64,000 nt of DNA from Takakia lepidozioides (GCA_030704615.1 CM060733.1:12958001-13022000); one strand, 5' to 3'; counted from the stretch's first letter, positions 11,582 through 23,600 are shown. A program made the numbers and translations. The notes: a model not told the origin generated them from the sequence alone.

Positions 11582-13483
11582 ATGGATGCTCCCGATCTAG
11601 CCATAACGGAATCAGCCCCTGTCGAGGTCAGAGAGTCGGGTCTTCCATCACCTACAGGTAATTTGAGTGACAATCCGCGAATGCAACATGGGATGGTAAG
11701 TCTAGATGAGGGATCGCCTCTACCAGAGGCCAGTCTCTATACTGATTTGTCTTGTGAAGATGGTATTGTTTCCCAAGAATTAGATGATGTTCAGGTGACG
11801 CCCGCTGGTCTCACAAAGATAGTGCAATTTGAAGTTCCAGGGGTCACTATGTCGCCTGGCAATGGGCATGTGGTGCCAAGTGTAGCTGGTACTGGTAATT
11901 TTGTCACTAACGAGGGCCTGTCCGCAGCTGCTAATCAGCTAGCCTCTACTCGACATATGGCCATGATGTCTGGTCTGTCTCAAGTTACAGGAGCCAGTCC
12001 TTTGGGTGGTATTTCCAGGCATGCCATCCATCCCCCTTCTTTAGACCCGATTGCTAGTGGTGTATGCAATGCAAATGTGCAAGTCTCAGTGGGAAGGGCT
12101 AATGTGAGCGGTATGCCAGCCCCGTCAAATGCTCGTGTCAACGTAGCAACTGCTGCTGGTTTATCTGTTTCTATGGTGCATGTTCCTAATCCCGCTCTTG
12201 GGGGAGGAATTGGTGTGTCTGTGACTTCTGGATTGCCTGTTGGCATGAATACTGCTTGTTCTAGCTCTAGTGTAGGCGGTCAGTCAGTCCAGCAATTGGG
12301 AAGGCCACCCATTCCCACCATGAGTGGAGTGGCTCCAAACCAAGCAGCCATGGTCAGTCAAGCTGTTCAGTCAAGGCTTGTGTTTCATGCACCCCGAGTG
12401 GGCGTGACAACATTACCACCTAGCCTGCCATCTTTGTCATTTCAAGGTCCCTCTAATGTCATGAGTAACAACCATGTCCCGGTTACTAGTGGGGTCCATG
12501 CTATGAATATAACCACCAATCAGACTCAGGCTATTGCCCATTGTTGCCCGGCCCATGGATCTGCTCAGCCTGGTCACATGAATCATAGTCTGCCCTGTCA
12601 TTTGCTTCCTCAGCTCACTACCCAGCCCTATCCAGAATACACAATGGGAGAAGACTTTGATAGATATCTCCAGATGTTTGAAGTGATTGCCTGAGAATTT
12701 TAAAATGGCAATTTTTAGAATGAGCATGACTTGTTGCATGCAGCTGTCATGGATGACCCCCATCTCACTTGGGCATCCCTTGTGGAATGGGCTAAAACCC
12801 TGTTCAAACCACCTAAAAGACCCTTGGACTGCTTCACCAAGGTGAGCTCCGGGACTTACCAGCCAGGAGAGTCCTTGTGGAAGTATTACATGGATCTAAA
12901 ATTTGTTGCTGCAGAAAATATCATTGATCTAGCAGAACGTGATCGTATGGTGAAGACCTACTTTCTCCTTGGCTTGCCCCATGGTATTCAAAATTGGGCC
13001 CAACGTCGTCATTTTGTCAATGACAAAACTATGCTAGCTAAAATTAATCTTAAGATGGCAGACTTAGCTGACAGCAAATCAATGCAAACTCGTGTCAAGT
13101 TTCAACCTCCAGTGGGCTCCGAGCTTGGCATGGCTGCAACATCTTCACCTTATGTCCCGCCTGCTATGCAATATAAGTCAGATAATTTCACTCTTCAAGG
13201 GCTGGCCAACACAGTGGGTAGTCTAAGTGAGTCAGTTGCCACTCAGTTCGCTGCCATGCAAGCTCATCAGCAACGGTGGCAGCCTAGACAGCCACAAGCA
13301 CAGACAGGTGGTAGCAACAGAGGTCGTACCCAAACTGGTCAGGCCTATGAAGGCAACCGAGCCGCATGCTACATATGTGGGTCTTCTGAACATTGGACCA
13401 AGCACTGCCCTGATAGAGCAGGCCTACCAGAGCTACTTAAAAACAAAAAGGCTGTCAGTGGTTCCAACCCTCCTTTAAACTAG
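11582..13483 (+). pseudogene. gag: gag (broken), with CCHC zinc knuckle
   Basis: The frame runs from an ATG at 11,582 (MDAPDLAITES) to 13,483. It is interrupted by three stops within 27 bases (TGA 12,692; TAA 12,701; TAG 12,716), after which the same frame continues. The N-terminal ~350 residues are low-complexity, rich in Ser, Pro, Gly, Val and Met. The part after the stops is a typical retrotransposon Gag core (motifs LWKYYMDLKF, YFLLGLPHGI). A zinc knuckle CYICGSSEHWTKHC (CX2CX4HX4C, all four ligands present) lies near the C-terminus at about 13,370-13,412. Gag forms the particle and binds element RNA through the knuckle. The stop cluster should abolish full-length Gag here. Confidence 0.85.
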
Positions 13484-13545
13484 ACAGACCTCTTGGGAAG
13501 GGGGCAAGAGGTCCACCAGTCACCAACCCTTCCTCTCTCATTCAT

Positions 13546-14124
13546 TTGCAAGTTGTGTTGTCTACTAATTTCAAAGCTTTGCATTGTCCTCTAAGCAGGC
13601 AGACCTCAGGACAACAGATCAGCCCTCTTATGGCCCAATGCCATATTCACGAGTTGAGTTTCCCTTGTGTAATCGACACGGGTTGCACCATATTTGCTAT
13701 GCCTCTAAATATTGTGAGAGTTCTTGGTCTTAAGTTATGCCTTGCCTCTGGTGTTGAAGTACTGATTGCGGATGAGTCCAGATATGAGCCTCTAGGTTTG
13801 GTCACTGTGCCTATCAGGATTCACAAGAAGGAGATCGTGGATACATGTATAGTCACAATAGGCGATCAATTCTTGTTAGGCCTTGATTGGATGACTGGAG
13901 CTGGTGCAACCATCAGTCTGGCCGATTATTCCCTCCGATTTAACATTGAAGAGGGCCATGAGGTCGTTGTTCCATTAAAGGCTGTGAAACTTAGAGCTGG
14001 ATCTGCCACAGTCAATCTATCCAGAGTTCAGGCAATGGTGAAAGAGGTACAACATAACTCTCACTCCAGCCTCAATTGGAATGATTTTTACAAACTTCAG
14101 CCTGATCTACAACTCTTATATTAA
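13546..14124 (+). pseudogene. pol: pol: retroviral-type aspartic protease domain
   Basis: This is the start of pol, in a different frame from gag and about 60 bases downstream of it. The active-site motif CVIDTGCTIF places the catalytic Asp-Thr-Gly at residues 44-46 of this segment. The second conserved block LLGLDW lies at 110-115. Both fit Ty3/gypsy proteases, which cleave the Gag-Pol polyprotein. The frame ends at a TAA (14,122) and continues in phase through 14,158-14,355 and then into reverse transcriptase at 14,374, so pol was once one frame and has picked up stops between protease and RT. Confidence 0.88.
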
Positions 14125-14157
14125 TGGCATGTTTCTAGTGTTGATGGTAGAACAAAG

Positions 14158-14355
14158 ATGCCTATAGCTATCCCAAAAAATTCTACTCTGATTCGTGCAC
14201 CCATGAACGTCACCATCCCTGCTATGACCCAGAAAGTGATCAAGTCTGGTCTGGCCTTTTTATGCCCAACTGCTCATTTCCTGGAAGTAGAAGGTTGGCG
14301 GAGATTCACTGCTCTCAAGCATTGTTTGGTGGCTACTGGGGTTATAGATAGATGA
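14158..14355 (+). pseudogene. pol: pol: protease-RT linker, same frame between stops
   Basis: A 65-codon open segment in the same frame as the protease upstream and the RT downstream. It is bounded by TAA (14,122) and TGA (14,353), with a further TAG just after. It carries motifs such as AIPKNSTLIRAPMNVTIPAM, which look like a spacer domain. It shows that the break between protease and RT is due to point stops, not a designed gap. Confidence 0.6.
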
Positions 14356-14373
14356 TATAGGTAGGAGGTCAAA

Positions 14374-16188
14374 GTGTTAATTGCTAATCCGGAGTCCTTT
14401 CCTATGACCATTAAGAAAGGGCAGGTCCTGGCTCGTATCACTGCCCTGCCCATTGCTGAAATCCAAGAAGTACAAGTTGGCTTTGGGCTGGAGGCCATTG
14501 GCATTCAACACGGCCCTGTGGATGCTATTGCTGCCTTTGCTGCTCTAGCACCACCGCCTCTCCCTGATCTCAGTCCTGAAGGTAAGAAGGCTCTTACCAA
14601 AGTGTTGTCTGAACTTACATTAGGAAGTACCCTCTCCCCTGGCGAAAAGAAAAGAGTAGAAATTCTTGTTGCAAAAAATCTCGATATTTTCATCTTGGGA
14701 TCTACTGATCTGGGGCGTACTCCCATCCTTCAACATGACATTGTCACTGAGGGACCTCCTATTAAACAATTTGCATACCGAGAAAGTATTAAAGAACGTG
14801 CCATAGTCCAGGAAGAAGTCCAGAAGATGCTAGATGCTGGTGTAATTAAGCCATCAATCTCTCCTTGGGCCAGTCCCATTGTCCTGGTTGGTAAGAAAGA
14901 TGGCACTACTCGCTTTTGTGTTGACTTCAGGAAATTGAATGACATCACTAAGAAGGATGCCTACCCTCTACCCAGGATCAATGAAACCTTAGATCAACTG
15001 CATGGTGCTACGGTTTTCTCCTCTCTTGATCTTGCATCTGGTTTTTGGCAAGTTCCTCTTACTGAAGCAGCCAAAGAAAATACTTCCTTTGTGTGTCGCA
15101 TGGGCAAGTACCAATACGAAACCATGCCCTTTGGCTTGTGCAATGCTACCTCTACTTTCCAACGCCTCATGGACATTGTCTTAGGTAATCTTCGCTGGGA
15201 ATGTGCCTTGATTTATGTTGATGATATCAATGTATACTCAGCCAACTTTGATGCCCACTTGACTGATCTGCAGCATGTTTTCAGCAAATTACGAACTGCA
15301 GGACTCAAGGTTAAACCCAAAAAGTGTGAGTTGTTTATGCCTGAGTTACACTTTCTTGGGCATATTCTCTCCAAGGATGGTTTGCTTCCTGATCCTGCCA
15401 AGCTTGAGTCTGTTTGGGGCTTTCCGATTCCCAGGGACAAACATTGCATCAAATCCTTCCTTGGTCTGGCCTCCTATTACAGGCGCTTCATAAAGAACTT
15501 TGCACAACTTTCTCACCCTCTGACCAAGGTATTGTGCAAGGATGCCAGGTTTGAATGGAGCTTCTCCCAGCAAGCAGCCTTTGACACTCTTCGCAAAGCC
15601 TTATGTTCAGCTCCCATCCTGATGTTTCCCAACTTTGAATTACCTTTTCTGCTTCAGACTGATGCATCCGATGTTGTTATTTCTGCCATCTTATGTCAAA
15701 TAGTAGAAGGTAAAGAGCATGTGATAGCTTATGCATCTCGCCGCCTAGATCGTCATGAAAGGAATTATTCCATATCTGATAAGGATGGTCTGGCCCTGGT
15801 CTTTGGTGTGAAGCATTTTAGGCAATATTTACATGGCAGCCGGTTTGTGGTGGAGACTGATCACCTTCCACTCAAGGCTCTTGTCAAGCCCAGGGAACTT
15901 CATGGCAGACTTGCTAGATGGGCTATGTTCCTACGAGAATTTAACATGGATATCGTCTATAAGAAAGCAAAGGAAAACACAAATGCTGATGCACTCACGC
16001 GGGTTGATCCTCCTGTCAGCAGGCCTATGCTTACCTTGGATGACCTTGTTGCTGCTGATGCAGCCCCTCCTCCTGATCCAGCTCCGCTTCTCAACCTCCT
16101 TTGTGCAGATCAGCACCCCTTGACCTTAGATTCGGATGGCATATTGGTTGTTTGGGGCTGGTCTAGCCTTCTTGATGATCTTGGTTGA
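14374..16188 (+). pseudogene. pol: pol: reverse transcriptase and RNase H
   Basis: A 604-codon open segment. RT motifs in order: FCVDFRKLND (181-190), SLDLASGFWQVPL (217-229), MPFGLCNATSTF (251-262), catalytic YVDD (281-284), and the thumb-side LHFLGHILS. RNase H follows: QTDASD (428-433), then YASRRLDRHERNYS and FVVETDHLPLKAL. The usual acidic residue in the E-C-L-A motif reads DKDGLALV here, so the RNase H active site may be altered. RT and RNase H copy the element RNA into DNA in the virus-like particle. The RT domain itself is intact; loss of function of the copy comes from breaks elsewhere. Confidence 0.95.
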
Positions 16189-16577
16189 TTTATTCATGTG
16201 TTAGCATGTGTGGTGGATTTTATCGCTTAGGGAGAATTTGGATGGTTTGGTGGAAGTTCCTCGTTTTTGTTCCAGCTCTTCTCTTTCCTTGGCCCCGAAT
16301 TTGTTGTGATTCGGCTGCTGCACTCCGGTGTGACTATTGGCTTGAACTTCAAGGCCTGATTTGGCTGTCCATGAGTAGTAACAAATGAGGTGAAGATCTC
16401 CCTGGCTGGAGATCATAGGTGCAGGCACTCCAGACCACCTTCTCTAAAGCTCATTGTCTACCTCTTATGTGCAGTGCAGTCATGGATGATCAGCTACATG
16501 TTGCGCTACTCCAGCGATGCCAATCAGGGCGTTCGCCAGCTGGTCTTTCGTCCTTACGCAAGTAAATTCTTTATCAT

Positions 16578-17809
16578 GTGTCTACTCACCGCTTCATGGG
16601 TGATAAGCTTTTCAAAAAGCTCACTAGAGGGGGAGTGTCATGCTATTTGGAGGTGCCACCACGGAGCCAGCTGAATGCTTTATTGGAGCGTTTTCATTGT
16701 TCCTTGTATGCAGGTCACCTTGGTATCAAGAAGACCGTGGCGGCCCGCATCCAAGAGGTTACTATTGGCTGGGAATTCACCGAGATGTCACGGAGTTCAT
16801 CTCTAAGTGTGAAGGTTTTCGTGCTAACATTGCTCTCCCTAGGGCCCGGATCTTATATGAGCTACAGCCTTTGCCTGTTACATATGCTTTTGCTCATGCT
16901 GGCATTGATTTGGTAGGACCCCTCGCACTCACATCAAAGGGTCGAAGCTATCTTTGTGTAGCTACCGACTACTTGACTAAGTGGGTAGAAGTCAGGCCTT
17001 TGCGTACCAAGACTAGTGATGTTATAGCTCAGTTCTTCTTCAATGAGATCCTTATGCGGCATGGGTGTCCTCGAGAGATACTAACGGATCAGGGCAAGGA
17101 GTTTTGTAACCAGCTCCTCACGGTGGTGTGCTTCAACTTTGGTGTCAAGCATTCCACCACAGCCCCATACCATCCCCAGACCAATGGCCTTACGGAACGC
17201 TTCAACCAAACTCTTTGCCACATGTTGGAGAAGAATGGCGCACTTACCAGGGAGTGGGATACCTTTCTTCCCCTTATTCTCTTTACTTATCGCACTGCCG
17301 TGCATGCTAGCACTAAGAAGACTCATTTTGAATTGTTGTATGGTCGCAAGTGTGTTTCTCCTTTGCATTCTACCCCTCTTATTTCTACTGTAGCTGAGCC
17401 AGTTGATCTTGAGACTTTTGTTGAGGATCTTCATGCTCGGCATGTGGTATCCATCCATGATGCCAAGACCAACATTGGTAAGGCTCAACTCACCCAAGCC
17501 CGTAATTTTAACAAACGTGTCAAGTATTCTAATTTTTTTCAGGTGGGCAAACCGTGTGCATTCGGCTGCAGCATGGTAAGCATGCATGCAAATCTAAGCT
17601 TAAGATCGACGGTCCATACTTTATCTATGAGCTCTTACGTGGGCGACGTGCTCTCCTTCTTCCACAGGGCTTCAATGTCCACGTGCATGATGAACCTGTT
17701 TCTCTCATGGATCTGGTGCATTCCGAGCTGGACTTTGATCTCACGTGCATCAATGTGGAGGGACGTACGGTGGGATGATGTCTTGATCTTCTTCAGATTG
17801 GTTTCTTAG
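16578..17809 (+). pseudogene. pol: pol: integrase, frameshifted
   Basis: The zinc-binding N-terminal part starts in one frame (YAGHLGIKKTVA, about 16,700-16,740) and continues in another (IHRDVTEFISKCE), so a frameshift lies near 16,740. The catalytic core is intact: Asp in GIDLVGPL (16,907), Asp in LTDQGKEF (17,087) and Glu in GLTERFNQ (17,195), giving the DD35E spacing. A second frameshift near 17,555 moves the C-terminal KIDGPYFIYELLR module (GPY/F type) into another frame (to 17,778). No chromodomain follows. Integrase inserts the cDNA into the genome. The ~390 bases before 16,578 contain stops in all frames, and the join to RNase H is also damaged. Confidence 0.9.
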
Positions 17810-18078
17810 GCGGATTAGTGTTAGCTTGCGGATTTGGCACTTTGCGACTTTTCGGCCTTTCTAGTCTTTTTCTAGCTCTTGATGCATTTGTAGACCTATG
17901 ATATGTCACCACGTGTACTCCCTGCACGGTTTTCCTAGCCAAAGGTTTTGTCCTCGGCCCAATTTGCAGGTGTCAGGTTTTCCTTTGGTAGGTTTTTCAC
18001 CCAGCAGTGGAGGGTGATTTTATCCCACACATTTATTATTATTTCTTATATTGTGCTTCGCGGAGCTCAGGATTTTTC

Positions 18079-18090
18079 GTGGGGGGTAGG
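18079..18090 (+). other. Candidate polypurine tract
   Basis: gtggggggtagg lies just upstream of the right LTR but is separated from its TG start by cttcacaga. A polypurine tract normally touches the LTR, so either the tract is displaced or the boundary is unusual in this family. Confidence 0.4.
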
Positions 18091-18099
18091 CTTCACAGA

Positions 18100-18557
18100 T
18101 GTGATGCCCCAAACTTTCCTCATCACAGGTTTATCTTATTCATCCAAAGCGGCGATACTCATTCGTAGTATAAATTTTTGGCTTAAAATACCGTTGAACC
18201 GTTACAAAGATATCATAGCCAGGGTTAGTTATGGCTTGTGGCTGCATCGTAGCCGTTCAACAGATCTAGGATTTTGATGTGGCGCCGCGAGCTCAACCTG
18301 ACACGCCTCGCCACGCGTCAGGAAGGCATGCAGCTAGGGTTTGTATAAAGTGGCGGCCTGACCTTGTGTCAGGCAGCTGATGTACTCTGGTGTATGTAGA
18401 TGTGGAAAGCTGTCTGAATGCGATACGTGTGTATGATTTTTTGTCAGTTCGCTCGTTGAGATCCTCCTCTCGCGTGCATGCACGCTCCTCTTGTTCTCCC
18501 CCCGTTGTTTTGAAGAGCACTTGAGAGGATAGGCAGATATTCGTCCTTATTCTTTTA
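18100..18557 (+). repeat. Right (3') LTR of the gypsy element
   Basis: Direct repeat of 10,550-11,006, starting TGTGATGCCCC, TATA at 18,344. Similarity ends at ...ttctttta (18,557). The flanking text aggcttcaca occurs both just before this LTR (18,088-18,097) and just after it (18,558-18,567). Confidence 0.9.
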
Positions 18558-18567
18558 AGGCTTCACA

Positions 18568-20900
18568 AAGTCACCTGTTAACGTGATCCATTAAACAAAA
18601 AAATCCTCAAAATGGCATATACCCCGGAAAAGCAGCTGTTAACATTGATGGAACAACCTATAACATGTATATTGATGGTTAGCAATACCTTTACATTAAG
18701 TTTCAATGAACTTACATCACTAATTGATGATCATTGACATATCTTAAGAGAACCAACTACAATTAGTTTTAGACGAGATTTTGCTCATCGGCAATCAAAT
18801 GCAAGTTACTTTCATTGGTAGAAGATTAAAGTCTAATATCAAATGTTTTATAATAATTGTTTTGGGTAATTCATGACATTGCTTAAAAACAAATATCAAT
18901 TACCACCAATTTAAGATTTGTGGGTTTTTAAACAAAAAAAAACAAATGGATTCGACACGTTAAGAATAAGTTTTTGACAACATAAAACTAATGTGGCATC
19001 AACAAATTGAAAAAACATTTCAACAAGATCAACATATATATAGTCCGAGTATTCTCCCATTTGTTCTTTTAATTTTAAAAATAAATTTGTTCGAGCTCAC
19101 AACTAATACACATTTAAAAGAAACAGAATGTCAAATATATATTTCCAAAGCAACTAATTGTAAGACATGAAACTTGCCCAATTTATATCAAATTACCAAA
19201 TGATCCAAACAAAACAAATGATTTACATACAAAAATAAAATATAACATGTTAATCAAATTATGTGCCACTATATATATATAATGGTCTAGTAAATTGAAA
19301 ATATTTGAAACGTGTCAAAAATTCTAAAATATATTTAGAATTAATTTGGATATAATTTCAAGACAAATAAGAATTAAACAAGAAACAAGATTTGTCCATT
19401 CAAAGTTATATAATATGTGCCATGAAGTCTTGTTTTTGCTCGTGGACTTCAAAAAGAGCATATAGGAAAAAGCATGTACTAACTATAATGTTTTGATTCT
19501 TGAAGGAGGATTTGTGCTTTGTGATGGATAAGCTTCCAAGCTTATCCCAGTTTTGTTTTTGTGGGTCAGCATCAGCTCAAACGCCTTGCTGGATAATTCA
19601 TCATGCGGTTTGCAATGGCTTGGGGTAGCCAACCGTGGAGTACAACAAAAGATATAGTGTATTTAAACCTCGTGTCATTTCATTTCTTGAATCTTTTTTT
19701 CTCTCTTATTTCGTCTTTTTATTCACACTTGATATATTTCCTTTTTGTGTCTTTTCGTTTTAGGAGATGTAGTGTAGTGTTCATCCTTGAAACTCGTGAG
19801 CATGAGGACCTGAGAGTACCCAATCATGTCCAGGGTTATCATGTGTTATCATGTTGAACATGTCTTGACGCAATCTACACCTTGACAGTTGGTACTCACC
19901 AAGAATTTATTTTTGGTCTCTGAAAACTTTTGTCATCAAAGTCCAAGCTAGGAGATTCATTTTGTGCACAGCTGAGTCCAGAATTTCTTCAACTAGTGAA
20001 CTATCAGTTCTTTTGACCATTCTTTTGACATTTCGAAATTTTTAAATTGAATTTTAGGCTATCTTTCATTGAAAGTTGTATGTACACTTTGAATACAGTC
20101 ATTTGTGCGTTTGGGTTGTGACATAACACTAATGTCAATTGGTGTATTTGGTTGTTTGTTTTTTTTAATTTCAGGATTAGAGAGAAACTTGAAACATCAT
20201 TTGGGTTCCATTCTCAGATCCAAACATGGACAAACAGTCTTTTCAGACAGGCTTGGTAAACATTATCGAGACTTCAAAGCTCTATGGCCCCAAATGGAGT
20301 GCATTCCGAAGGATGAAGATGGAGCTGATTTTCGTGCAATCATATTATTTTTGCCACAAGGTCCTGACAACCAGTTGGATTACTATATCCTTCAGCATAC
20401 ATGGCAATTCCATGATCCTTAGATTGAGTTCTAGGTAGATTTTTTAAAGCTTTGGGATTGTGTGTCACAAGAATAGTATTGAACATGTGGTTCATGCAGA
20501 TGTCTTATTAAAAACACGACTTGCAATTGATTTGTTTGAAAGATTTTCTGAGTGTTGTGCATTCTGACTTCAAGGCTCAAGTCAAAGGCATCTTGTTGTG
20601 TAATGATTTGGGCATTTGTCAAGTTGGGGCTGGATGATTTCATTTGCATAATGTGATTCAACGTGTACATTGGAATCCTATATGACATGATTTGACGATG
20701 TTCATCACTTTTCTGAATCTAATTGTTTCTAAGTCAATATCAGAAGAATTCACTAAAAGTCTGATTGAGATCAAGGTACCGCTCAATATTCTACCCATTT
20801 CCTTTTAACTGCTCAAAGTTCATGCACGTCACCAAAAGTTGTCGATGATAATTGCTGAATTGACTTGCTGACCATGGTAGGGCTCAAGATTCTAACATGT
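18568..20900. other. AT-rich, no supported gene
   Basis: Long AT-rich stretch with short TA runs (19,020, 19,270). Short open frames at 19,603-19,857 and 20,105-20,422 (the latter ending LQHTWQFHDP) have no recognisable domain. The second one, preceded by tttcag at about 20,174, might be a terminal exon, but support is weak. Confidence 0.35.
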
Positions 20901-20902
20901 CA

Positions 20903-21163
20903 TCAGTCATCTGGATAAATCCACTTTTTCTCTTCTCCAATATCGAAACCATAACCCGATGATATTTTTTCTTTCAGTTTTTGAAGCTCTTCATTGTTGA
21001 AATCTTGATATATGAGTGAATTTTCTCTTAAATAAGCTCTCATGACATCCACGAAGCCGTTCCCACCCAATGGTGAACACTCCTCATCAATAGTGATTAA
21101 GAGGGTTGCTAGATATGCAGCTACCAAAGCTTCATCATCCAAAAAACTCTTGATCTTGATCAA
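20903..21163 (-). CDS. Possible 3' exon of an unknown minus-strand gene
   Basis: An open frame of 86 codons with sensible protein composition: motifs DDEALVAAYLATLL, DEECSPLGGNGFVDVMRAYL and a Lys/Glu-rich end LKEKISSGYGFDIGEE, stop after WIYPDD. It follows on the same strand the frames at 21,234-21,545 and 21,712-21,960 and could be the last exon of one gene. I recognise no domain and could not define all splice sites. Confidence 0.35.
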   Translation of the reverse strand: MIKIKSFLDDEALVAAYLATLLITIDEECSPLGGNGFVDVMRAYLRENSLIYQDFNNEELQKLKEKISSGYGFDIGEEKKWIYPDD

Positions 21164-21233
21164 TGGTAAGCTTATCGCATCTGTGGGTTGTCCCTGTCTC
21201 AGAGTAGGCGCGGTTCACTTTCCCAGTCAATTC

Positions 21234-21545
21234 TCATATCACCTCTTTTTCACGTTTGGCAGAAAACCACATATCCATCACTGCTCTCAAATTCCTTGTA
21301 TTCTGTGCACAATCCAAGTATTCTCTATCTCTTTCACTCACCATCCTCCCCTCAGATTTCAACCTCTCCCTATCCCTATCCACGGTAATCTTCAATCCAC
21401 TCTCAAGGTGCACAACCATGAATGCTGCCACCTTAGGATCATTGAGGAGTCCATCATCTGTGGGTGTAGTATCCGTGTACAGCTTCCGAACTCTGTCTCT
21501 TTCACTCACCATCCTAGATTTCAACCTCTCTATAACCCTATCCAC
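21234..21545 (-). CDS. Possible internal exon(s) of the same unknown gene
   Basis: A 103-codon frame containing TDDGLLNDPKVAAFMVVHLE and two similar MVSERDR segments. The duplicated protein text reflects a DNA tandem duplication (see 21,320-21,655). The upstream copy encodes the closely related PIDDGLLNDSKVTAFMAMHLE but with a frame break. No known domain. Either a gene with a duplicated exon or a pseudogene. Confidence 0.3.
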   Translation of the reverse strand: MDRVIERLKSRMVSERDRVRKLYTDTTPTDDGLLNDPKVAAFMVVHLESGLKITVDRDRERLKSEGRMVSERDREYLDCAQNTRNLRAVMDMWFSAKREKEVI

Positions 21546-21655
21546 GACAAATATTCAATCCACTCTCAAGGTGCATAGCCATGAATGCTGTCACCTTAGA
21601 ATCATTGAGGAGTCCATCATCTATGGGTATAGCATTCGTGTACAGCTTCCGAACA
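21320..21655. repeat. Tandem duplication, about 165-bp unit
   Basis: Two adjacent copies share ctttcactcaccatcct, agatttcaacctctc, tcaatccactctcaaggtgc, catgaatgctg(c/t)caccttag, tcattgaggagtccatcatc and gtgtacagcttccgaac. Copy one is about 21,320-21,490 and copy two about 21,494-21,652. They differ at scattered positions, so the duplication is not new. Confidence 0.8.
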
Positions 21656-21719
21656 CCGCTCTGGTGCTCTCCGAGTTTGGCATGCTTCTTGGCAACAAAA
21701 GAAATTTTGAATTAACTAC

Positions 21720-21960
21720 CTGCAACAGCATGAAACTTTTTTGGTGTCCCTTTACTGACGATATCCACTATCGCTACAGATCGTTTCATCACATCAGCAA
21801 TAGCATCCAGCAATCCCACAATCCAGCCAAGCCTTGAGTTCTTCACAGGAGCAATAGTGCAGTAAACAATTAGGGTTACACTTGACGATCCAGCCAAAGC
21901 CCTGAGTTCTATACTCGAGGAATTGTAGAGAAAACAATTAGGTACATTGTCACTTAACAT
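21720..21960 (-). CDS. Possible upstream exon of the unknown minus-strand gene
   Basis: Open frame on the minus strand with LGWIVGLLDAIADVMKRSV and SKGTPKKFHAVAG, ending at a good donor (gttgcag|gtagtt) whose last exonic base is 21,720. The amphipathic, domain-like text supports coding. The next exon in phase was not resolved. Confidence 0.3.
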
Positions 21961-23600
21961 TATATAGCAATTCTAACACATTATTACTCGTACACAATCC
22001 CCAATTCAACTTATAACCGCTCAAACAATATACTAAGCATAAAGAATAACAGTTGATAGATTAGTGTTCCTCGTGCCAACAGGGGTTTCAATTTTTTCCC
22101 CCACAATAATCTTAATAAATTAAACCCAGGGCCTCTGTCCCCGTTTCAAAGAAAGAAAGAAAAAATGATCCCACAAGTATTACAAAGACATGGTTTAACA
22201 CAACTCTAGAATCCATAAGAAAATAACATTTATTTTTTATGGAATCTACTTTAATAAAAAAAATCATGTAGATAAATTAGTTGTAAACAATTATGCGAAG
22301 ACCCTAAATAATGTGAAATATACCTTAACAATATCCCTTATGAAATAATTACGATTTTTTTAATCATATAATTTTAAACACTTGATATTGAAACGCTATA
22401 TAAATTCAGATCACAACCTTCAAGCATCTCTCGTATTTCGTCTCGATGAAACAAGTTACAAACATTCGTTCAGATTTATACACATTTATCCTTCACCAAT
22501 AACATTCAATTCTGATTTATTGTTTTTAATGACAATCATGACACAACAATTCTATATGATAGATTATGAAACTCATTTATAATATGGTGCTATATTCAAA
22601 TCAGCAATATTTAATGTTCATTTAAGAAAACAATTCAAGTCATCGCAATAAATCTCTTAAAATATCTATAGAATTATTTGTAATCCACATAGTAAATCAA
22701 TTGTTATCCAGCAGTATTTATTGGAGATTTCAACATAGACATGCTAGGAAATAATACTGAAACAACCAAAATTCCATGAATCATCACTAATTTCAATTAA
22801 CATTCTCAGAATGTTTAATTGTTTATCAATCTCATCTTCAAATAAATAACCAGGGCCTTCCCTGTTCCTAAAAAAAAAATACAAAAAAAAATACAAAATC
22901 TCACCTAGATCATATATTGGACAAATGGATAACACTTTCATGCAAATTTGGATCCAGTGCCTATTGGATAGATTATAAGCCAATTTATTTAGCATTCAAA
23001 ATTCCTAATATTGTAAGTCGTTTCATGTTCTATGATAACTCACACCATCCCAAAGGATCGGTACTATCTTCCGTCTGTGGATGGTGTGGATGGCGTTGGA
23101 ACATATAGTATAAGTATATTCACATAAACTGAAAGTTAGTGGTCCCTCTTGGAAAGGTAGGTACATTATAAAGCATATCAAGTCAAACCTCAACATACCA
23201 CAATAACAATATATATATAGTTTTTTATTAATTAATTTTTTTATAGAAACTAATATTTCAAAACAATTGTCGATTTGCTCTGGAGGAGTTAGTTCTTGGA
23301 TGGATGTAATTTTTTTCATCCATCCATGTTTGCGTGGATGAATGGGATCGAGTCTCTATCAAAATAGGTTGCATTGAAGGTACAACTTTACAATTGTTAG
23401 AGATATAGTTCTAATATGAGTGTGTGGTGTGCAGTGTTTTTCTTTCTAGCAAAAAATTGCTTGATTTCAGCTTGGAAAATGGGTCAGCTTATACTTAAAT
23501 ACAAAAAATTATGGAGGTAAGAATCAAAAAAATTGCTAGAAAGTGTCAGTAGAGTATCAGGAGATTCATTTTAGCTATGTGGACTGTTAATACGTAAAAT
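21961..23600. other. AT-rich intergenic DNA
   Basis: No exon, RNA gene or transposon end that I can support. Short poly-A/T and TA tracts only. Confidence 0.4.

Larger units (their letters stand above)
10550..18557 (+). mobile_element. Ty3/gypsy LTR retrotransposon, mutated but nearly full length
   Basis: Two direct LTRs of about 457 bp (10,550-11,006 and 18,100-18,557) enclose, in order, a primer-binding-site candidate, gag with a zinc knuckle, aspartic protease, reverse transcriptase, RNase H and a DD35E integrase with a GPY/F-like C-terminal module. The order PR-RT-RH-IN defines Ty3/gypsy (Metaviridae). No chromodomain is seen after the integrase. The LTRs differ at roughly 20 of 457 positions by my manual alignment (about 5%), so the insertion is not recent. 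Gag and pol are broken by in-frame stops and frameshifts, so this copy should not be autonomous. I find no matching target duplication (tcaag on the left, aggct on the right), which suggests rearrangement or mutation of a flank. The clade cannot be assigned without a tree. Confidence 0.93.
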
